16,873 nt of DNA. It comes from Ophiostoma sp. CBS 140.51 (lineage: Eukaryota > Ascomycota > Sordariomycetes > Ophiostomatales > Ophiostomataceae). The translations under genes were made by a program, and so were the position numbers. This document shows positions 1 to 8,686 of this stretch, piece by piece. Below the pieces are notes generated by a model. The model was not told where the DNA came from and did no database searches. It saw only the letters and a program-made list of their open reading frames with translations. The stretch is from the NCBI GenBank assembly GCA_029298735.1, contig JANSLP010000502.1:1-16873 (forward strand), read 5' to 3'. Within the stretch, counting starts at the first letter, position 1, and every line of letters begins with the position of its first letter.

Positions 1-76
1 CCATGAAGGGATCGGCTGTCTCGTCGGCAACGATCAGAACCTCCGTAGGACCGGCAAACACGTCAAAACAAAACAT
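1..76 (-). CDS. Histidinol dehydrogenase-family fragment, partial, upstream part missing
   Basis: Read on the minus strand from 64 to the left edge, this encodes DVFAGPTEVLIVADETADP followed by FM. It matches the histidinol dehydrogenase (HisD) signature, Asp-x2-Ala-Gly-Pro-[Ser/Thr]-Glu plus a hydrophobic run and Ala-Asp-Glu-x-Ala. HisD enzymes oxidise histidinol to histidine with NAD; fungi also carry stand-alone HisD-like dehydrogenases of less certain substrate. Reading continues off the window. Upstream there is an in-frame TAA at 79..77, and an ATG at 76..74 follows it. No AG acceptor lies between about position 98 and the signature, so a normal exon junction cannot supply the roughly 200 residues that usually precede this motif. 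I saw no other HisD-like exon in the next 1.5 kb. It may be a truncated or decayed copy, or have an assembly error. The family call is good; whether the gene works is unknown. Confidence 0.6.
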   Translation of the reverse strand, partial: MFCFDVFAGPTEVLIVADETADPFM

Positions 77-3000
77 TTATCGTCGGCACATATTTTTCAT
101 CTTAAACCACCTCTCCATTCACTTATTCTATTTCAACGAGAGTCAATCAATTTTGAAATCTGCAATCGCTCTTCATAATTTCCAACAGCACATTGTCACC
201 GTTGGGAGCAATCCCACACCCACCAAACCAATGCAGCCCGGCCCGGCCCAAATGAAGGCTCAGACACACACAAACACACACATACAAGAACCATTATGAC
301 TGAACATAACGTCGGTCTCGGAAAGGCGAAAACGGCAAGATTCCGTTGTCTTTTTGCTTTCTCACTTTCCCACTTTCAACAATGTGTCAGCCTCAGCTTA
401 GGAAAGGAAGCCAATGGGGATTTGAATTTGCCAATTGCCATGGACCTGGCCATCCCCAGCTCGACCTCCCCACACACACTCTCCATCCTCCTCTTCTCGT
501 TGTCGTTTTCCGTTTTGGTTTAGTGCAGTGCTGTGCTGGTCTTGTGCACATCGTCTGGTCTGTCGATTTGTACTGGCGGCGGCCCCTTGCGTGAAGTGCA
601 GCTAGCGCCGCAACGCCCCCGCGGACGCTAACAAACAAGCTCATTTAACTTTTGAGTTGGGTGGCCAAGACATAATTTCAAACTTGCGCGAAGACGATGA
701 GCGAGGATGACAACAGAAAGACGAGAGGGCAGAGAGAACACGCGAGCGGGCAGCATCATATTACTCGCTGTGTCCCAGGGTCCTTGTGCAGAAGATCGAC
801 TGGATCTGTCTCTGCGTATTTTCTCTCTTCTGTCTTTCTTCTCTCTCGTCTCATCCGGGTCTCTCGGTACTTCGTAGATTCGGCTGAGAGCTGCTCCAAA
901 AGTGCCCCAGAATTGCAACTGCTCCCTTGCCTCTGCTAGCTGCGACGCTGGCAGTTGATAAAAGTCTGGTTCTCGTTTCTGTTTTGGGACACCAATGCGA
1001 CTTTACCTTGGGATCTCACTGAAACGAAAAGGGTTCAACTGAAAACTGTGCACAAAGTATTTACAGTTGCTGAAAGACAGCTGGAGAGATCAGGAACATG
1101 ACACGCCTTTTTTACACACATATGCCCGAGACCACCGTGCCCTGCATACATCTCACCTGCGTTGTGCCTTTCCCCTCCTCCCCATCGTGGAGGCTCTCGA
1201 TAGACGGATGGCGTGCGTGCGGCTGAAGCACAAAGCCTGTCTCGACGTTTTCTTGCCGTTGTCAAAGTGGATCTGACTTGTATCTCGCATCTTGTCCAAC
1301 CAAGAGTTTGACATGTCTCTTTTATCTGGGTTTTCATCTCGCTCTCCTCGTTTTTCTCACTTTCGTGCCATGTCTCTTGTCTCCTCACATCAACGGCTCC
1401 ATCACTTTTGTTCTTGGGCTCTTGGCAGGATGTGCCCTCGCCTCCATCCGTGCTTGGCGAAAGACGACGCAGTCTAAAACAAACGAGGCGTTCTTCGATC
1501 GGGCGGCTGGAGGTATCGCGCCGTTTTTTGCTTCACAATGTTCTTCCCTTCCTTTTCAATCTGGCTGCCTCCCTAACGGTAGATTCCGTGGGATTTATGA
1601 TCTCGATTTCTAAAAGTAACGAGAAAGGGAGGCTGAATTCAATGTAAGGACAGTCGACTACACATGGCGTTTCTCCCTCTTCTGTTGCTCGTTCTGGGCT
1701 CATTTTGATGTCTCAGTCCCTGTAATTACTCTACAATTGTGACATCTCCACCAGAAGAACGTTTCCTCAAAGATTTTGTAGCATCCTGCAGTAGAGGAAT
1801 ATCGAAGAAGAAGAAGAAAACGCAAAAGCAAGAACCGCTCCCTTGCCTCAAACAAGTTCCCCTCTTGTTCTCCTTTCTCTCTTCCTTGTCCTTGCTCCGT
1901 CCCCTCGCGATCCGGCACCCTGGTCGCAGAAGACCGCACCAACAAACAAAAAACAGGCCAGAAACTGGGACCTTCTGACTGTCCAAGCACTGACCCTCTT
2001 CTTTCCTCTGAGTCGGTCTCCTCGCCGGCCGGGCCTGGGCCCCTCCTCCTCACATCTCTCCCTCGCTTTCTCGGCTCTTTCATATTGCCCATTCCTTCCT
2101 CTTTACTCTTTTCCTTTTCCCTATGAAACCTTATTTTTCTCAATAGAAAATAGAGGAGAAGAGAGAAAGAAGGTACTTCGTACACGAGTATGCCGGAGTA
2201 AGACGGCGGATTCAGTTGCAACGGACGATCAAGGTTAACTTTCTTGGGTGGTAGCCAGAGGCGGCTCTTTCCTTTCCCTCTTTTACTTTCCTTCCTTTTA
2301 ATATCAGGGCTTCCATATTATTACGAGGGTCCTACTTTACACGACGAACCTCTTTTCTTCCTACCTCTTTCATCTAAACGACATACATCGCGACCATTCG
2401 TTTACAGAGCAGCCTCAACAGAGGCAGAGTAGGCCTTCTCGAACACACTCGTTTTTACTCGTTCTCACTTCTCACTTCTCTCGTTTCTCATCGTCGTCGC
2501 CCTTGCTTCTCATCACATTCGCTCTCCCGGCAACAACGACTGATATCTTCGCTTTTACTCTGACGACGTACTCTCACTGTTGCTCGCTCTCTCACAAATA
2601 CGACGATCCCCATTCGAGGCGGCATATGAACCAAGACAAGCAGCAATAAGATTCACATCTGCAGAAGACAGAAATCCTTCGACAGTGGAACGACAAAAAC
2701 AAAACGGCAGCTCAATACAGAAAGGAAACCCTTCCTCTTTGCGTCTCTTTTTCTTTCCTCTCTCGTTCAGCCCTGGCCTCTTTCTGGTCTGCCTTCACGC
2801 TTTAGGCAACGCCCGCCCCAGTTTCCTGCTAGTCTTCCCCATTTTCAGCTGCGCAACTTCTCGACTAGTGGTGGTGTATACTGTTTTTTGTCTCCATCGC
2901 CATCGCCCGTTTCGATCATATCTCTCGCCGTCACCGCTCCTGAGAAAACAAAGGGACTGAGAGAGACCGAGAACATCGACGACTATTTGAAGGGCTTGGC

Positions 3001-3326
3001 GCTCTTTTGTCTGTCTACGCTTTTCTCTTTCCTTTTGCACCTCCATTGATCCCAACTTTTGAAAGAAAAAGGTCACGGGAAGGATTTGCAGTCAAATACG
3101 AGAAATTGGCAAGGTCGCCATCCAACCATCACACCCTACCTCGCCTCCAAACTGCGACTGCGATTGCGACCTCGCGCAGGGACCACATCGACAATTGGAG
3201 AAAAGAGAGAAAGAGGATTGAGCTGCGGCGTCACGCGAGCTCATCGACAGACAACGATTGTCTTTTCTTCTTCTCTTTAATTCTTTACAATCACGCCACT
3301 CGTTTATTTACTTACCACCTCCGACA
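77..3326. other. Intergenic region and long pyrimidine-rich promoter/leader, no gene recognised
   Basis: This stretch lies between the leftward HisD-like fragment and the rightward membrane-protein gene. It holds only short, low-complexity reading frames with no recognisable domain. The plus strand is rich in C and T over much of 1680-2120 and 2440-2600, which keeps stop codons rare and explains the longer frames, including a 173-codon minus-strand one at 1700-2221. A CA-rich microsatellite lies near 262-290 and a short GAA run near 1804-1819. CT-rich sequence followed by a purine-richer leader is usual just upstream of fungal transcription starts, so the region from about 2440 onward is probably promoter and 5' UTR of the gene starting at 3327. 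No TATA box or intron stands out. Confidence 0.5.
262..290. repeat. CA-rich microsatellite
   Basis: An interrupted run of CA dinucleotides (acacacaca aa cacacaca, then tac). It is simple-sequence DNA in the gap between the HisD-like fragment and the next gene. Confidence 0.6.
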
Positions 3327-4796
3327 ATGGCCCCGGGACGGCGCGCCTCGATGAGGAGCGTCCGCACCCTGCCCATTGTGCACGAGGACGATGACATGAT
3401 TGTGGTGACGACGCCCGAGTTGGCGGCCGCCTACCCCGTACGACAGAAACGACACTCGGGGGTGGTGACACAACTTCCGCCGTTGCCAGCCGGTGAAGTC
3501 GGCGAAGCGACCGAAAGCGGGAGTGGCAGCGCCTCCGACGACGACACACCCAGCCCACCAAGTCCGAGCCGGACCCCTCAACGCAACCCAAATCCACGAC
3601 GATACAGTGGCGGCAGCATCCACTCACACCGGAGCCAGGGCAGCCAAGGTAGTCTGGGCAGTCTGGGCAGTCTGGGTAGTCGCCAAAGCTACCATTCACA
3701 ACCGCAACACATCGGGCCAATACCGTCATCCGGCTACGGCCTCAACTATCCGTATGTCAACCCGGCGTGCAGTGAGAGCAGCGAAGAGAGCGGCATCACG
3801 GACCGCAAACTGGAGGAGCAGGCGGGAGCGGCCGGTGTTGGAGCGGGTGGTCGAGGTCTTCCCAAACGCTCGCAGAACCGCGAATGGTTTTCAAAACGTG
3901 GCGGCTGGTGGCGGTTGATTCTGACGCTGTTGCTGCTGGCTGCGATTGCCGTCGGTCTTGGTGTCGGTCTCAAATTTGGTCTTCAGCAGGCCAACAACAA
4001 CAGCAGCAGCAGCAGTAGTGGTGACAACAATGGTAACGGCAGTGGTAGTGGTGGTGATGTCCCCTCCACACCCGCCACCCCATCCGACCAGTTCCCGGCG
4101 GGATCGTACTCATTCACAGTCGCCCTGACCAACGTGTCGACGGCCTGCACGACCAATGGTTTCGCTTTTGGCTGTGCACCCGGTGCCAACAATGTGTTTT
4201 CGTCGTCCGCGTCCCCCACTGCTCAAAACGCATCGGCCGTCACCTTTGAATGGATCATTGAGGGCACCACCAGCGGCAGCACCAGCAGTGCCTCAACCCT
4301 CACAACGTACACCATCTCGTCGCACTCCTCGTCTCCTTTCCCCTTTTCCAACATCCACATGACGCTCCTCGACAGCGGCCTGTCGTCCGAGAGGCTCGTC
4401 TTCAACTTCTCCATGGACCTGGCGTACATCCCCACCAACGACCTCGTCGACCACCAGACCAGCGCCGCCACCTGCTACTTTAACCAGACCACCATCCAGG
4501 CCACGCTGTGGACAAAGCAGAGGGCTACCTTCCCGTCGTCCATCACTGCTATCCAAGCACCCGTCAACGCGTCCTCCACGTTCTCGGCTTGGCCATTCGC
4601 GGTCGAGCTTTCCGAAGTACAGCAGGCCGGCCCTGCGATCCCCGACTGTGTCGATTACCATGGTAACTCGCTGGGGGATTTCAGTATCCCGGACGGTGGC
4701 GGCGACGCGGCGGACGTGTGCGGCTGCTGGTACTCGAACATGGTGAGCGGGAGTAGTGGGAGTAGTGGAAGCAAAAACGGGACATCGACGAGGTAG
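3327..4796 (+). CDS. Single-pass membrane glycoprotein-like protein, uncharacterised
   Basis: This intronless gene encodes 489 residues. The frame is open from 3258, but the first in-frame ATG is 3327, in a strong fungal context (CGACAATGG). Residues 1-194 are Ser/Pro/Arg-rich and probably disordered, with a Gly-Ser-Leu repeat at about 106-118. A basic patch and RGGWWR precede a single hydrophobic segment at about 195-218. Beyond it lies an Asn/Ser/Gly linker (223-245), partly encoded by AAC/AGC runs, then a domain to the C-terminus with six cysteines (274, 283, 383, 441, 465, 467). N-glycosylation sequons occur at 225, 269, 301, 360, 386, 414 and 484, all on the C-terminal side. Seeing sequons and an even cysteine count only there suggests type II topology: N-terminus in the cytosol, C-terminal domain in the secretory lumen or cell wall space. 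I do not recognise the family, and there is no catalytic motif or GPI signal. That it is a real gene is near certain; its function is unknown. Confidence 0.85.
   Translation: MAPGRRASMRSVRTLPIVHEDDDMIVVTTPELAAAYPVRQKRHSGVVTQLPPLPAGEVGEATESGSGSASDDDTPSPPSPSRTPQRNPNPRRYSGGSIHSHRSQGSQGSLGSLGSLGSRQSYHSQPQHIGPIPSSGYGLNYPYVNPACSESSEESGITDRKLEEQAGAAGVGAGGRGLPKRSQNREWFSKRGGWWRLILTLLLLAAIAVGLGVGLKFGLQQANNNSSSSSSGDNNGNGSGSGGDVPSTPATPSDQFPAGSYSFTVALTNVSTACTTNGFAFGCAPGANNVFSSSASPTAQNASAVTFEWIIEGTTSGSTSSASTLTTYTISSHSSSPFPFSNIHMTLLDSGLSSERLVFNFSMDLAYIPTNDLVDHQTSAATCYFNQTTIQATLWTKQRATFPSSITAIQAPVNASSTFSAWPFAVELSEVQQAGPAIPDCVDYHGNSLGDFSIPDGGGDAADVCGCWYSNMVSGSSGSSGSKNGTSTR
3653..3681 (+). repeat. 9-bp in-frame tandem repeat encoding Gly-Ser-Leu units
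   Basis: The unit AGTCTGGGC/T is repeated three times in a row inside the membrane-protein gene and encodes Ser-Leu-Gly repeats in the predicted cytosolic tail. Being 9 bp long, copy-number changes keep the frame. Confidence 0.8.
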
Positions 4797-5578
4797 GATG
4801 TGGTCTTTTTTGTTTATTTGATCTCGTCTCGCGACCATTGTCTTGTGATCATTGTGTTTTGTTTGATACCTTTTGCATACTTGGCGTTATTCGTTTTGTT
4901 TCCTATCTTTGCCGTTTCTGTCGTCTTCATATACCCTCTTCTGCATTGGTGTCAGTTGTTGGAAAAGAAATAATGTAAATATAATTTGAATACAAATCAA
5001 GTCAAAGTGAATCCGAGAAAAATGCTGGAGAAATACGTGACGAAACCGAATGCAACTTGCCATCCGAACGGGCAACAACACCCCGCCAATACGAGCAACT
5101 GCGATTGGAGACGAGGTCTTGGAGATTTCTTGGAGGAAGGCACCACCCAATGTGGAAGGCCCGGCCGGACGTACGTCGGTGCATTTTTGGAGCTCTTCCC
5201 CTGTGTTTTTGTTGTCGTCTCTCGTTCCTGCCTTTTCCTCCCCGTGACGATCCTTTTGTTTGGTCGGGCTTTCTACTTTCGGATGGTCGCCCACGAGGGT
5301 TGAAGGAAGGAGTGGTCGCAGGTAGTACAGCCTCCGGGATCGAAGGTGGGAGGTGGGAGGAAGGTGGGCTGTGATAGCGGGGCACTAACAACGATTTATC
5401 CACGAACCGCGCTTAGGGCGAGACGACCTCAAGGACATGAACAACTTTTCCCAAGAGAATCCACGAAACGCTTTTAACCATTGCGCTACAGTCAAAGTCC
5501 ACAAAAAGAGCATACGAGCATCCACAACAGCCTTTGTATTTAGCCTAAATGCATCGTGCGCGGGAGGGGAAGTGGCTC

Positions 5579-5622
5579 CCTTTTTCTGGGCCTTTCTGGG
5601 CCTTTTCTGGGCCTTTTCTGGA
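5579..5622. repeat. Tandem repeat of about 11 bp, CCTTTTCTGGG, four imperfect copies
   Basis: Four head-to-tail units (one 10 bp, two of 11 bp, and a longer first unit) of CCTTTTCTGGG. The same core, extended to CCTTTTCTGGGCC(C), occurs singly at 13382-13395 on the plus strand and at 12888-12901 on the minus strand. Confidence 0.75.
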
Positions 5623-6888
5623 TGTTTTATGATACTGAGAGTGAGAAGCTTGGTTATGTTTTGTCGTGTTGCCAGACAGTCCAGATACGTTCAGACATTT
5701 TTCGGATGTCAGATATTTTGTTGAGAATTGTGCATTTGTAAGATGAAACGAATATCCTATCTTTGCTGGAGGTTTTGACAGCTTGTCCGAGGATGGCTGA
5801 GCCTTTTATTTGCAAAGGAAGAATCAGCGAAGCGGACTCGGAAGGGGATAGCGCGAGGCATCGGTCGTACCTGCCCCGATGTTGTACTCGACGACATGCT
5901 CCTTCCTTTACTCGTGGACAGGATGCTCTGTGGAAGAATTCTTTCTTTCTACTACTATTACCCCGTGGAACCTCATAGTGACAACGTAAAGACACTAAAA
6001 TTCAGCAGTTCTTGCGCGTGGTTGGGTTGCCTTAGCCCTTTCGTACCTGCCTGTCTCCCTTATCTTGCCTCTTCGTGACGTCGACGGAGAATAGGGCTCT
6101 AGGGACTACGGCACTGGCAGAAAGTGGACACGACTAGACGACTAGAACCAAGAAAAGGCCCAAACGAAACTAATAGAAGATTTTATCCAGTCCACCATCA
6201 AGGAGAAGACAAGGTGAAGGTCGCCCCTGATGAAGAGACAAAGCCTCGCCGAACTTTTGCCAGGACTTGTATGGCGGCCGCCGCACCTTCCTAACGTCAT
6301 AGCTCCGATAGCTCCTTCCCTGTAAAGGACCTGCAAAGAAAGAGGAAAAAGAACACCAACAGGGCAAAATATATGCGCCTCCCACCGGGCTACGGCGCGG
6401 GTTGCCATACTGAGTACTGAGCATCTCTTGGTCGTTCTTGCCTTTGGAGACAAAAATAAGAATACGAAAGAACGAGTACAAGAATAGAAAACAGAAAAGG
6501 AAAGAGCAGAGGAACGAAAGGGACTGGTGCTATGCGTGCCATGAAAGGCCAAGAACTCGAGCGCATCCAACAGAAAAAAGTCAACAGTCGCGCCTGCCGT
6601 TTTGCCTGTTCCTGTCCGTCTCCGTCTGAAGCACATGTGTGATATGTACACTCATAGTGTATGGGGTGTTTTCCGCACCTTCCGTCACCGGTCTTGACCC
6701 CGAAAGAAGCCCCGTTCCCAAGTCCCAAGCCCAGTCCCAGTCGCCCTTCCCCATCCCCCCACCACATAGGAGTAGACCATTAGCACTGCGCGTCCCACGT
6801 CGCAACAGCTACCCTACCCCCCTTTGTTCCTGCCCTCGGAGCTTCCTCGTGCTCTCTTTTTTCTGTTGCCTTTTTGCTCGCGGTTTCT

Positions 6889-6895
6889 TATAAAA
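6889..6895 (+). promoter_or_regulatory. TATA box of the xylose reductase gene
   Basis: TATAAAA lies 282 bp upstream of the start codon and about 65 bp before a pure pyrimidine run, an arrangement common in strongly expressed fungal metabolic genes. The transcription start would fall between about 6920 and 7070. Confidence 0.5.
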
Positions 6896-6958
6896 CGCAA
6901 ACAGACCCCGTCCCTGTTCTTTTTAGAAACCCTTTTTATTTCCCGATTCTGTTTTTGA

Positions 6959-7011
6959 TTCTTCTTCTTCCCCTCTTCTCTTCTCTTTTTTTCTTCTCTT
7001 CTCTTCTCTTC
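6959..7011 (+). promoter_or_regulatory. Pure pyrimidine (CT) tract upstream of xylose reductase
   Basis: A 53-nt run without purines on the coding strand, made largely of TTCTC units. CT-rich blocks just before the transcription start are a known feature of highly expressed filamentous-fungal genes; the exact role here is inferred. Confidence 0.5.
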
Positions 7012-7080
7012 ACCACTTCTCCAACTTTCCTTCCTCACCCCTCCTCGTCTAACACATTCCCAATCGGGCAGTTTACAAAT

Positions 7081-7162
7081 GTAAGCCTCTTCCCACTCGT
7101 TTGCGCCCAACACCAGAAGGTCACCCCTCTGGATTTGTTTTAATTCTAACTTCGTTGAACAG
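7081..7162 (+). other. Probable 5' UTR intron of xylose reductase
   Basis: This 82-bp interval has a good donor (GTAAGC), a near-perfect branch site (TTCTAAC, 7144-7150) and an acceptor (GAACAG) 13 nt after the branch adenine. It ends 8 nt before the start codon, leaving the spliced context ACACCACCATG. The donor overlaps an ATG-TAA minimal reading frame at 7079-7084, which splicing would destroy. RNA evidence is lacking. Confidence 0.7.
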
Positions 7163-7170
7163 ACACCACC

Positions 7171-8363
7171 ATGTCGGGTCCTACGATCAAGCTCAACAGC
7201 GGCTACGAGATGCCCCAGATCGGCTTCGGCCTCTGGAAGGTTGACAACGCCGTCTGCGCCGACACTGTCTACAACGCCATCAAGGCCGGCTACCGTCTGC
7301 TGGACGGTGCATGCGGTGAGTAGGCGTGCTTTTGTGTGATTATTTGTTCACTGCTCGTTGTCTTGACCCCTCCATGTCGGCAACCCCTCTTGTGCCGTGT
7401 CTCGCGCAATCTTATGCACGCCGAGTGTTTGGGACGGGACGGCAGGAGGGGCTGTAAGAGAGGAGGGAGGGGAGGACGGGAGAAGGGGTCTGGAGCAACT
7501 AATCGAACTTTCACTAACATTTCTCCTGTGTAGACTACGGCAACGAGGTCGAGGCCGGCCAGGGTGTGGCCCGCGCCATCAAGGAGGGCATCGTCAAGCG
7601 TGAGGACCTGTACATTGTCTCTAAGCTCTGGAACTCGTTCCACGACGGTGACCGCGTCGAGCCCATTACCCGCCGCCAGCTCAAGGACTGGGGCATCGAC
7701 TACTTTGACCTGTTCATTGTCCACTTCCCTCTCGCCCTCGAGTGGGTCGACCCAGAGGTCCGCTACCCTCCCGGATGGCACTACGACGAGGCCGGCACCG
7801 AGGTCCGCACCTCCAAGGCCAGCATCCAGGAGACCTGGACGGCCATGGAGTCGCTCGTCAACAAGGGCTTGACCAAGAGCATTGGTGTGTCCAACTTCCA
7901 GGGCCAGCTTCTGTACGATGTTCTGCGGTACGCCAAGATCCCGCCGGCCACGCTCCAGATTGAGCACCACCCGTACCTGGTGCAGCCGCAGCTGCTGCGC
8001 CTGGCCAAGCAGGAGGGTGTCGCCGTCACGGCGTACTCGTCGTTCGGCCCGGCTTCTTTCGAGGAGTTTAAGATGGCGCACGCCGAGGCGCTCACCCCCC
8101 TGTTTGAAGTGCCCCTGATCAAGGAGCTGGCGAGCAAGTACAACAAGTCGGCCGGCCAGATCTTGCTGCGCTGGGCGACGCAGCGCGGCCTGGCCGTGAT
8201 CCCCAAGACGCAGACGGCGTCGCGGCTCAAGGAGAACCTGGACGTGATTGAGTGGGATCTGGAGCAGAAGGATATGGAGGCGATTTCGGCGCTGGACAAG
8301 AACACGCGGTTCAACCAGCCCACAAACTACTTTGAGACGGACAAGCTGATCCTCTTCGGTTAA
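7171..8363 (+). CDS. xyl1: NAD(P)H-dependent D-xylose reductase (aldo-keto reductase)
   Basis: Reduces D-xylose to xylitol, the first step of fungal pentose catabolism, in the cytosol. Exons 7171-7315 and 7534-8363 give 324 residues, the normal family length. The N-terminus has the aldo-keto reductase opening (LNSGYEMPQIGFGLWKV), followed by GACDYGNEVEAGQGVARAI. The catalytic tetrad reads Asp45, Tyr50, Lys79 and His112. KSIGVSNF (163-170), the AYSSFGP segment (215-221) and the C-terminal NQPTNYF loop are typical of xylose reductases. The 2'-phosphate-binding loop reads IPKTQTASR (271-279), where the family usually has IPKSNxxxR: Lys and Arg are kept, Ser and Asn are replaced by Thr and Gln. 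The start ATG has a CACCACC context. TATA box, CT tract and leader intron lie upstream, and an AATAAA follows 67 bp after the stop. Xylose induction (XlnR-type) and glucose repression are usual in this family but not shown here. Confidence 0.96.
7316..7533 (+). other. Intron in xylose reductase
   Basis: Donor GTGAGT, branch site ACTAAC (7513-7518), acceptor TGTGTAG; 218 bp, interrupting the codon for Asp49 after its first base. Splicing restores DGACDYGNEV, a conserved block that includes catalytic Tyr50. It is long for a fungal intron and contains a G-rich insert at 7465-7488. Confidence 0.95.
7465..7488 (+). other. Potential G-quadruplex in the xylose reductase intron
   Basis: Four G-runs of 3, 4, 3 and 4 bases separated by loops of 1, 5 and 4 bases fit the G3+N1-7 pattern on the transcribed-RNA sense strand. 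Formation in vivo is not shown. Confidence 0.45.
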
Positions 8364-8686
8364 GTCTGTTGACAAGGGAGGATAAAATAGTTTTATGAAG
8401 GCCTTCAGGCATGCTTGTTTACGAATGAAAATAAATGATACATCTGCTATGTGCTACAACTGCCAATGCTGACAGGTACAATATACGCCGTATAATGAAG
8501 ATCACTTGTGCTGACAGTTACACTAATGCATGCAGCATGTATTGTGAGTTAAGCTTTTCCCCCCTAAAATGAACTGTGGTAAGGGTAGTGTGGGAATGAG
8601 ATAGTATGAAGTACAGATAGCCCTACGCCAGCCAAGACAGCGAAATACTCAAGATAGAATGAGAAGAAGATGTAAGATGAACGCCG
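8364..8686. other. Shared 3' region between convergent xylose reductase and sds22 genes
   Basis: A 323-bp spacer between two stop codons on opposite strands. It holds a 12-bp perfect palindrome TGAAGGCCTTCA (8396-8407) and a plus-strand poly(A) signal at 8430. I see no gene in it. The 3' UTRs of the two convergent genes may overlap here. Confidence 0.6.
8430..8435 (+). terminator. Poly(A) signal AATAAA of xylose reductase
   Basis: Exact AATAAA 67 bp beyond the xylose reductase stop, in locally AT-rich sequence, at a normal distance for a fungal 3' end. Confidence 0.55.

Larger units (their letters stand above)
4797..7170. other. Intergenic region: 3' flank of membrane-protein gene and promoter of xylose reductase
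   Basis: About 2.4 kb without a recognisable gene. The left part is the 3' UTR and flank of the upstream gene; an AT-rich stretch near 4965-5000 may hold its poly(A) signal, though there is no exact AATAAA. The middle contains the 11-bp tandem repeat at 5579-5622. A tRNA A-box-like string on the minus strand near 5470-5493 does not fold into a tRNA. The right part is the xylose reductase promoter: a C-rich tract (6736-6760), a TATA box (6889), a pure pyrimidine run (6959-7011) and the leader. The many short frames at 5400-6900 have no coding character. Confidence 0.5.

Noticed and set aside
3..299. A 98-codon plus-strand frame at the left edge.
   Set aside because: Its first 20 codons are antisense to the HisD signature, which is the conserved reading; the rest is low-complexity intergenic sequence.
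1700..2221. A 173-codon minus-strand frame rich in Arg, Glu and Lys.
   Set aside because: It is the complement of CT-rich promoter DNA; purine-rich codons give Lys/Glu/Arg by composition alone, and no domain is visible.
4293..4838. A 181-codon minus-strand frame over the membrane-protein gene.
   Set aside because: Antisense shadow of GC-rich coding sequence; Arg/Gly/Val-rich with no domain.
5470..5500. A tRNA-like A-box on the minus strand (TAGCGCAATGGTTAAAAGCG).
   Set aside because: No matching acceptor stem, anticodon stem or T-arm can be drawn downstream, so it is at best a very decayed relic.
7290..8375. A 361-codon minus-strand frame across the xylose reductase gene.
   Set aside because: It is the antisense shadow of a GC-rich coding exon; the plus strand encodes a clear enzyme with catalytic residues.
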